Of a stretch of DNA of 8,813 nucleotides, positions 1-4,136 are shown in pieces; position 1 is the stretch's first letter, and every line of letters begins with the position of its first letter. This DNA is from an uncultured Campylobacter sp. (GTDB lineage: Bacteria; Campylobacterota; Campylobacteria; Campylobacterales; Campylobacteraceae): assembly GCF_937997535.1 (NCBI RefSeq), contig NZ_CALKTT010000053.1, forward strand, positions 1-8,813, given 5' to 3'. Position numbers and translations under genes: made by a program. The notes beneath the pieces were generated by a model. It did no database searches, was not told where the DNA came from, and worked only from the letters and a program-made list of their open reading frames with translations.

Positions 1-769
1 AAGCGCTAATTTCATCAAATTTAGCCGCACGCACGTCCAGCGTCGGTCTGTCGGCGCGCACAGTCTGCCCGCCCACGCCTACGTAATCGCACACGCCGCG
101 CAGCTTGTGCACGAACGCGCGCTGCTTTTCGCTACCGATCCGCCCATGCACCGCGCCGTTTAGCGCGGCGTTGATTTTGATGAAGCAAAAGCCGCCCTCG
201 CGCGCCAGATAAAACGGCTCCGCAAGCTCCGTCGCCGCGGCAGAGCAGACGTCAAATTTCACCTCTATGCCCCCGCGGCTTAAAATTTCCGCACCGCCCG
301 CAGCCTGCGCATTCGTATCGCGTGCGCCGATTACCACGCGCGATAGCCCGAGCTGTGCCAAAAGCTCGGCGCAAGACGGGGTCTTGCCGCGGTGTGCGCA
401 GGGCTCAAGCGTGACGTAGGCGCAAGCGCCGCGCAAAAGCCCGCCGTGGCGGTTTAAGATGAAATCGTAGGTAAAGCTCGGCTGCAAAAGCGCGCTTTTT
501 AGGGCTTCTAGGTTTTGAAATTTAACGCCGAATTTGCGGGCGTATTCGCGGGCGAAATCCTGCGCGAAATTTGCGTCCAGATCGCACAACGCGGCGAAAA
601 CGGCGTTTGCTTCGGCGTGTAAAAAGCCCGCCTTTTTATGCGCGCCTATACCAAGAATCCTGCCGCTCTTATCCAGAAGCACGCAGCCCACGGCGGGGTT
701 GGGTAGCGTCAGAGCCTGATAGCGCCACGCAGTCCGCAGCGCCAAATCCATGTAAAATTCGTCGTTCAT
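1..769 (-). CDS. ribD: Bifunctional riboflavin biosynthesis deaminase/reductase RibD, 3' end beyond window
   Basis: RibD deaminates the pyrimidine intermediate made from GTP and then reduces its ribosyl side chain, two cytosolic steps of riboflavin synthesis. I translated 256 residues without interruption; the C-terminus lies off the left edge. The N-terminal deaminase domain has the substrate-loop sequence PNPAVGCV (about 24-31), the zinc/catalytic motif HAE (His51, Glu53) and the second zinc motif EPCAHRGKTPSC (Cys124, Cys133). The reductase domain begins near 195 (KINAALNG) and includes the stretch RADRPTLDVR (about 238-247). About 73 residues separate His51 from Cys124, against about 25 in E. 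coli RibD, so there is an insert of about 48 residues in the deaminase domain. ATG at 769 is preceded by a weak GGA-type ribosome site about 7 bases upstream. Met7 is an alternative start, but the MNDEFY beginning looks family-like. It is separated from the ribosomal-factor operon by the plus-strand gene at 1301. Confidence 0.96.
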   Translation of the reverse strand, partial: MNDEFYMDLALRTAWRYQALTLPNPAVGCVLLDKSGRILGIGAHKKAGFLHAEANAVFAALCDLDANFAQDFAREYARKFGVKFQNLEALKSALLQPSFTYDFILNRHGGLLRGACAYVTLEPCAHRGKTPSCAELLAQLGLSRVVIGARDTNAQAAGGAEILSRGGIEVKFDVCSAAATELAEPFYLAREGGFCFIKINAALNGAVHGRIGSEKQRAFVHKLRGVCDYVGVGGQTVRADRPTLDVRAAKFDEISA

Positions 770-1140
770 ACAAAATCCAAAAATTTAAATTGTCCCGCTC
801 CGCCGTGCTTGCTTAGCCGAATTGCGGCTAGTCGGCAACCTCGTCTGCTCGCAACGGATTACGCCTCGGACGCAACCCGCTTGCCCGCCTACGCTCGCCC
901 GTGCCGTACCGGTTCGCCGACTCACATTCCAAATACATTTGCTGCTACAAGCCTCGCTTTAAGCGCCAAATTTATCGAAGCTTACAAGCCGCGCGCCGTA
1001 TGTGCCCGGGCGAAATTCCGCGCGGAAGCGAAACTGCGAAATCTTACCACAGGTTTTAGAATTTTATCCTAAATCGCAAATTTTGTAGCATCCGTTTCGC
1101 GCGCCAAAATTTTCGCCTATCGTGTAAATGAGTGCATCGA

Positions 1141-1190
1141 TAGCGCGCGTAAACGCTAATTTTACGAAGTAAAATTTTAATGGAGCGCTA
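1141..1190. repeat. Nested inverted repeat in the spacer
   Basis: An inner perfect 8-base stem, AATTTTAC (1158-1165) and GTAAAATT (1169-1176), has a GAA loop. It is flanked by an outer pair, TAGCGC (1141-1146) and GCGCTA (1185-1190). It could act as a bidirectional transcription stop or a protein site between the divergent genes. Only the symmetry is visible; the function is not known. Confidence 0.5.
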
Positions 1191-1258
1191 GGGTAAAACA
1201 ACGAGCGGGCGCGAATATGAAATTTCAAAAGGCACGGCTTAATTTCAGCTCAAATTCA

Positions 1259-1267
1259 GGGGGGGGG
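1259..1267 (+). repeat. Poly-G (9 G) homopolymeric tract, candidate phase-variation tract
   Basis: Nine consecutive G residues lie immediately before a TAGAAT box and 33 bases upstream of the ATG of the small membrane-protein gene. In Campylobacter, G or C runs of about eight or more are known slipped-strand contingency loci. Here the run sits where the promoter spacer would be, so length changes would alter promoter geometry rather than a reading frame of the main gene. No other G or C run of eight or more was found in the window. The run also falls at the end of a short open frame (1217-1270). Confidence 0.75.
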
Positions 1268-1273
1268 TAGAAT
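1268..1273 (+). promoter_or_regulatory. Candidate -10 box TAGAAT for the 1301 gene
   Basis: TAGAAT abuts the poly-G tract and would place transcription start near 1280, giving a leader of about 20 bases that includes the AAGGA ribosome site. Campylobacter housekeeping promoters typically rely on the -10 box and lack a strong -35, which fits the absence of one here. This is positional inference; no start site has been observed. Confidence 0.45.
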
Positions 1274-1300
1274 TACATAATTTTTTTTCAAAGGATTAAA

Positions 1301-1555
1301 ATGTCTGAACAACCGACCGTTCAACCCCAATCAAACGTGCTTGGGATACTCTCCATAGTCTTCGCGATTTTAGGGATCTTTTTCCTAGGGATCGTCTTTG
1401 TTCCGCTTGCGTTTTTGTGCGCGATCGCCGCGACCTATCAAGCCGTCAAAAAGCAAGCCTCGCTCGTAATAGCGATATTAGCGTGGATCCTTACGATCGT
1501 AGGGCTCATGACCTCGCCCGTACTGCTAGCCACGATCGGCATCTCCGCTTCATAG
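1301..1555 (+). CDS. Small hydrophobic membrane protein, DUF4190-like pattern
   Basis: I do not recognise a named gene. The 84-residue product has a short polar N-terminus rich in Gln and Pro (residues 1-12). Two or three membrane-spanning stretches follow, roughly 13-34, 30-46 and 54-80, with a basic break VKKQ at about 49-52 that probably marks a cytoplasmic loop. The hydrophobic stretch, basic turn, hydrophobic stretch layout resembles small DUF4190-type inner-membrane proteins, but this is a pattern impression, not a match. The start is well supported: AAGGA lies 5-6 bases before the ATG. It is the only convincing plus-strand gene in the window and stands alone between ribD and rimP, both on the other strand. 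Expression may be switched by the poly-G tract directly upstream. The role is unknown; a hydrophobic surface-facing product under phase control would be consistent with an envelope function. Confidence 0.8.
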   Translation: MSEQPTVQPQSNVLGILSIVFAILGIFFLGIVFVPLAFLCAIAATYQAVKKQASLVIAILAWILTIVGLMTSPVLLATIGISAS

Positions 1556-1568
1556 TCGCAAACATCCG

Positions 1569-1590
1569 CGCCGCTTGGCGGAATTTTAAT
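1569..1590 (+). terminator. Weak candidate terminator after the small membrane-protein gene
   Basis: A short GC stem, CGCC-GCTT-GGCG (1569-1580), begins 13 bases after the TAG stop and is followed by GAATTTTAAT. The stem is only 4 base pairs and the T-run is interrupted, so it is a modest candidate. An alternative pairing, CCGC (1566-1569) with GCGG (1578-1581), is equally short. Confidence 0.3.
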
Positions 1591-1840
1591 TATCCGATGA
1601 ACGGCGCGCAAACCTCCGCCCGTAGAGTTTTAAAGCGTAAATTTATGGGCGGAATTTTGTCTTAAAATTCTACAGATAAAATTTTAAGGCGAAATTTAGC
1701 GCAGGAATTTTGTATCAAAAATTTACGGGCGGAATTTCAACGTGGAATTTTACCGCGTCAAAACAGTGCGTAAATTTTAAAATTTAGCCGCTTTCAGGCG
1801 CGACGTAAAATTCCGAAGCAACGCGCAAGCGTCACACAAA

Positions 1841-2021
1841 ACTTATCTTTTAGCGACGCAGCGTGAAATTTCAAAACGGCACGCGCGGCATGGGAATTAA
1901 AATTTACGCAGCAGAAATCGCCGCGAAGCTTGCTTTTTAGCGGTACGATCTGAAATTTCAAAGCGCCGCTCGGTAGCGTGAAAAATTACTTTTTAGTGGC
2001 GCGACGTAAATTTTAAAACAG
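1841..2021. repeat. Degenerate approximately 40-base repeat, three copies
   Basis: Copies lie at about 1841-1880, 1928-1967 and 1985-2021. Each has the order CTTATC/CTTGCT/TTACT-like lead, TTTTTAGCG-like core, a GC-rich middle, then TGAAATTTCAAA (TAAATTTTAAAA in the third). The first two align without gaps over 40 bases. TGAAATTTCA is itself a perfect palindrome. A weaker partial copy may start near 1788. Divergence between copies suggests an old, decaying repeat; no coding sense is visible. Confidence 0.5.
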
Positions 2022-2193
2022 GCTAGCAGAGCAGAATTTTAAAATTTTACGCCGAACACCGCGAGAGATCAAGAGCGCTAAGAACAACTAGGAGCTGTAA
2101 ATTTCAAAAGCGATTTTAAAATTTAAAGCTCGAAATTCCAAGCCAAAATTTCAAACTCGCAAATCTCGCGCGGCAAATTTTAAAGCCTCATTC

Positions 2194-2223
2194 GCAAAAT
2201 TTCAAAGCTGCGCGCAGAGCTTT
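2194..2223 (-). terminator. Candidate terminator after rimP
   Basis: Read on the minus strand, AAAGCT-(8-base GC-rich loop)-AGCTTT (2223 to 2204) starts about 12 bases after the rimP stop and is followed by GAAATTTTG. The stem is six base pairs and the T-tract is short and interrupted. It is the best stop signal at the end of the rbfA-rimP unit, but weak. Confidence 0.35.
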
Positions 2224-2235
2224 AAGTCTTCGCCA

Positions 2236-2655
2236 CTACCACTGCACGTAGGTTCGCGCCTTTTTGATCTCGTCAAGTCGCACGCTTACCTCGCCGCCGT
2301 CCGTGCGTAGTCTAAGCACGCCGCCTTCGCAGCCGAGCACCTCGCCGCTTAGCTTCTGCCCATCCGTGCAGCTTAGGCGCACCAGCTCGCCCACGGAGTT
2401 TGCGAAATGCTGCGGCTTGCTTAGCTTGCGCTCAAGCCCGGGCGAGCCGACCTCCAGCGCCCACTCGCCCTCAAGCGGCGGCTCCACGTCAAAAATCGGC
2501 GAAAGTAGCCGCGATAGCCGCTCGCAGTCATCCAGCCCCACGCCGCCCGCTTTCGTGATACTGATGCGATAGATCGTTCTGCCGTTTTCGCTCACCGTCT
2601 CCACGTCGTAAAGCTGTACGCCGCACTCGCGCGCCAAAGCCTCTAAATCAACCAT
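2236..2655 (-). CDS. rimP: Ribosome maturation factor RimP
   Basis: RimP binds free 30S subunits and helps assemble the head region around ribosomal protein S12. The 139-residue product is close to the usual 140-160. The N-terminal alpha/beta domain (1-80) contains CGVQLYDVE, FRV-type strand RTIYRISI, GVGLDDCERLSRLLSPIFD (about 38-56) and the family signature EVGSPGLERKL (68-78; more usually EVSSPGLDRPL). The C-terminal part (about 84-139) is the SH3-like beta barrel. The ATG at 2655 overlaps the end of rbfA by 8 bases, and a strong GGAGGAG ribosome site lies inside the rbfA end about 10 bases upstream, so the two are translationally linked. It is the last gene of the unit; a weak hairpin follows. 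Confidence 0.96.
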   Translation of the reverse strand: MVDLEALARECGVQLYDVETVSENGRTIYRISITKAGGVGLDDCERLSRLLSPIFDVEPPLEGEWALEVGSPGLERKLSKPQHFANSVGELVRLSCTDGQKLSGEVLGCEGGVLRLRTDGGEVSVRLDEIKKARTYVQW

Positions 2656-3013
2656 TTTTGCGCAGCTCCTCCTCTATTTTGTCAAAAAGATCGTCCATTT
2701 TATTTTGATACTCCAAGCGGTCGTCAAATTTGAAGTGAAACGCGGGGCAGCGGTACCAGCCCTCCGCCTCGGCGCAGAAGTTTTGCAAATATCTCGCCAC
2801 GCGGCCTAGCTTTTCGAGCACAAATTCCTGCTCGCGCTCGTCGAAGGCATTTTTGTCCAGATACACGAACGCGTCGTAGCGCCCGCGCTTGCACTCCACG
2901 TCGGTGACGCACAGCCCGCGCAAAAGCTCGTCCTCAAGGCTCGCGAGCGCTTCGGGGATGAGCTGCTTTAGCACGCTTTGCGTGCGAAGTCTTCTAAGTT
3001 CGGTCGGATTCAT
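2648..3013 (-). CDS. rbfA: 30S ribosome-binding factor RbfA
   Basis: RbfA is a small KH-type RNA-binding protein that acts late in 30S maturation at the 16S rRNA decoding-region helices. The product is 121 residues, a normal length. Family features are the basic N-terminal helix (LRRLRTQSVLKQLIPEAL), the central strand CVTDVECKRGRYDAFVYL (about 35-52), and the C-terminal RYLQNFC...CPAFHFKFDDRLEYQNKMDDLFDKI (about 74-113), matching the usual P-x-L-x-F-x-x-D ending. The ATG at 3013 has GAGG five bases upstream. In related genomes I know, it follows infB closely; here 1.1 kb separates them and rbfA has its own TATAAT in an inverted repeat. It overlaps rimP by 8 bases, so both should be co-expressed. 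Confidence 0.95.
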   Translation of the reverse strand: MNPTELRRLRTQSVLKQLIPEALASLEDELLRGLCVTDVECKRGRYDAFVYLDKNAFDEREQEFVLEKLGRVARYLQNFCAEAEGWYRCPAFHFKFDDRLEYQNKMDDLFDKIEEELRKNG

Positions 3014-3032
3014 CTTTACCTCGCTATCTTAA

Positions 3033-3055
3033 ATCGCCGTAGATTATACGGCGAT
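3033..3055 (-). promoter_or_regulatory. rbfA-rimP promoter embedded in a perfect inverted repeat
   Basis: On the minus strand ATCGCCGTA-TAATC-TACGGCGAT forms a perfect 9-base inverted repeat, and a consensus TATAAT spans the left arm and loop (plus positions 3043-3048). Transcription would start near 3036, about 22 bases before the rbfA ATG, with GAGG as ribosome site in the leader. The symmetry overlapping the -10 box could serve as an operator or as a cruciform/hairpin. No strong -35 is seen, as usual for Campylobacter. Confidence 0.55.
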
Positions 3056-3176
3056 GGAATTTTATTTTGCGTCTTGCGATGACGGAATTTTATTGCTTTG
3101 TCGCAACGGAGCGTCCGTCCTACGGCGACATAGAATTTTATCTCGTGTCCATCTTATGGCGGCACGGAATTTTATC
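3056..3176. repeat. Four degenerate GGAATTTTAT repeats
   Basis: Copies start at 3056, 3084, 3132 (AGAATTTTAT) and 3166. The first two share the longer context GCGATG-(AC)-GGAATTTTATT, the last two share GAATTTTATCTCG. Spacing is uneven (28, 48 and 34 bases). Between copies lie GTCGC...GCGAC and ACGGA-GCG-TCCGT (3106-3118) inverted pairs. This looks like a family of short interspersed or decayed repeats rather than coding DNA. Confidence 0.45.
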
Positions 3177-3323
3177 TCGCTTCGGCATGGCGAAATATCC
3201 GTATTGCGGCGACGCGGTCTGTTTAAATTTGACGCGGCTTGCGTCGCACCGGAGCGTCCATTTAAATTCTGAGCGGTTTGCTGCGCGCAGGTATTGCAAG
3301 CGACGCCGCGCTTTTTAGAATTT

Positions 3324-3407
3324 CGCTTTTAAATTTTAAAAAGCGAGCTCGGCTTTAAAATTTTGCTTTTAAATTTTAGCCCACGCTTTACGCTTAAATT
3401 TTAAACG
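3324..3407. repeat. GCTTTTAAATTTTA direct repeats with hairpin
   Basis: GCTTTTAAATTTTA occurs exactly at 3325-3338 and 3365-3378, 40 bases apart, with a shorter version, GCTTAAATTTTA, starting at 3392. The first copy is part of an inverted repeat CGCTTTT (3324-3330) / AAAAGCG (3339-3345). The A/T-rich loop makes it a weak hairpin. Confidence 0.45.
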
Positions 3408-3583
3408 CAGATCGCGCAAGAATTTTGCGGCTCGCATACAAAGGCTCGTCGCATAGCCGCACCGCTCCGCAGAAATACTACCGCGCTAAAGTGTGGTGCT
3501 ATTCTATGCCGTATTCTGCTCGCCACGGGCGCGTTATACCGCTGCCACGCTGCCCATCTTGACACCGTAAGAATACAACGCGC

Positions 3584-3650
3584 GACGGCACCCTCTTTGC
3601 GCTACGCTCGCTTACTGCGTCGCTATTTACGGTATCCGTTGCCGTCTTTT
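3584..3650 (+). repeat. Long-range inverted repeat followed by T-run
   Basis: GACGGCA (3584-3590) pairs with TGCCGTC (3640-3646), and TTTT follows on the plus strand. A small hairpin ACGG-TAT-CCGT (3629-3639) lies inside. The 49-base loop makes a simple terminator doubtful; it may be the core of a palindromic repeat element. TGACACCG recurs at 3560 and 3664 on either side. Confidence 0.35.
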
Positions 3651-3661
3651 GGCAGCGCCGC

Positions 3662-3695
3662 AATGACACCGCGCGCCGTTGCGGCGTCATTTTTA
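3662..3695 (+). repeat. Eleven-base inverted repeat, terminator-like on the plus strand
   Basis: AATGACACCGC (3662-3672) and GCGGCGTCATT (3681-3691) form an 11-base stem with one A-C mismatch and an 8-base loop. On the plus strand it runs into TTTTT. On the minus strand, the direction of infB readthrough, the mismatch becomes a G-U pair, so the stem is complete but has no T-run. It might attenuate readthrough from infB or be a dispersed palindrome. Confidence 0.4.
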
Positions 3696-4108
3696 AATCG
3701 CACTGCCCGCCGCGTTGCTGTTTTGTCACGCACTGCGCCGCTGTGGAATTTATCTTAAATTTTAAAAGCGCTTCGATACCGCGCGAAATCTAAATTTTAC
3801 CGCCTTTAAATTTCAACTTTGAGATTAAATTTAAAATTTAAGTCGCGCGGAAAATTCGCAACCTGCAAGCGGCATAAAATAAAATTTAATCGCAAAGCCA
3901 CGCCACAAGAAAAATCTAAAACATTAAAATTTCAAAACTAGCGCTATGCAACAAAACCTCGCGCAGAAACCGACAAAATTTAAAGCCTTGCTCGCGCGCT
4001 CTACTATTAAATTTAAAAGGCGAAATTTCACGCCCAAATTTTGCGAGAATAAAATTTCAAGGCGCGATCAAGGCTTAAAATTTAGCCGCAAGCCGTGCAA
4101 ACGAAGCG

Positions 4109-4136
4109 AATGCCCGCGCGGAATTCCGCGAGCATT
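4109..4136. repeat. Palindrome over the infB stop codon
   Basis: A perfect 14-base palindrome CGCGGAATTCCGCG (4117-4130) lies immediately after infB and is flanked by AATGC (4109-4113) and GCATT (4132-4136), the latter overlapping the infB TAA. On the minus strand this can fold as a strong hairpin at the 3' end of the infB message. No T-run follows, so it is not a standard intrinsic terminator; mRNA end protection or pausing is possible. Confidence 0.5.

Larger units (their letters stand above)
770..1300. other. Divergent spacer between ribD and the small membrane-protein gene
   Basis: This 531-base gap separates two divergently transcribed genes. The first 300 bases are G+C-rich and the reading frames in them have no family resemblance. 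A short hairpin, TAGCCG-AATTG-CGGCTA (814-830), lies in the ribD leader; I see no conserved FMN riboswitch core there. The right part holds a larger nested inverted repeat (1141-1190), the poly-G tract and the promoter-like box described separately. No clear ribD promoter was seen close to its start; a distant TAAAAT-like box on the minus strand near 1057-1065 is the best I can point to. Confidence 0.6.
1556..2235. other. Repeat-rich gene-free spacer between the 1301 gene and rimP
   Basis: This 680-base spacer lies between two genes that converge on it. It alternates GC-rich words with AAATTT, AAATTTT and TAAAATTTTA motifs. The exact decamer AAATTTCAAA occurs five times here (1866, 1953, 2099, 2146 and 2197), always on the plus strand. 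No reading frame looks like a protein. A three-copy degenerate repeat (1841-2021) and a hairpin near the rimP end are listed separately. Confidence 0.6.
3056..4134. other. 1.1 kb gene-free spacer inside the infB-rbfA region
   Basis: No recognisable protein or RNA gene was found on either strand. Reading frames of 60-80 codons exist but are Arg/Cys-rich translations of repeat-like DNA. The spacer has three zones. From 3056 to about 3320 there are GGAATTTTAT repeats and GC-rich words such as CGGAGCGTCC (3107-3116 and again 3250-3259). From 3320 to 3480 there are GCTTTTAAATTTTA repeats. From 3480 to 3740 it is GC-rich with several inverted repeats. From 3740 to 4134 it is AT-rich with AAATTTAAA words. 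Nothing resembling tRNA, tmRNA, SRP RNA or RNase P RNA was seen. Confidence 0.6.

Noticed and set aside
770..840. FMN riboswitch in the ribD leader
   Set aside because: Only one short 6-base hairpin (814-830) is present. The conserved multi-helix FMN aptamer sequences were not found.
809..1072. 87-codon plus-strand frame upstream of ribD
   Set aside because: No ribosome site, Ala/Arg-rich composition and no protein-like pattern; judged chance.
1556..2235. CRISPR-like array from recurring AAATTTCAAA motifs
   Set aside because: The repeated word is only about 10 bases, spacing is irregular (44 to 146 bases) and longer copies are degenerate; no regular spacers.
3054..3318. Two overlapping plus-strand frames of 72 and 83 codons
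   Set aside because: Both translate the GGAATTTTAT repeats in different frames with unnatural Arg/Cys/His composition.
3499..3729. 76-codon minus-strand frame in the infB-rbfA spacer
   Set aside because: Arg/Ser/Cys-rich translation of a GC-rich inverted-repeat block, no plausible ribosome site, no recognisable motif. More likely repeat DNA than a gene.
3014..4134. tRNA, tmRNA, SRP RNA or RNase P RNA in the long spacer
   Set aside because: No cloverleaf, T-loop GTTCGAATC-like word, or conserved core sequences were seen by eye on either strand.
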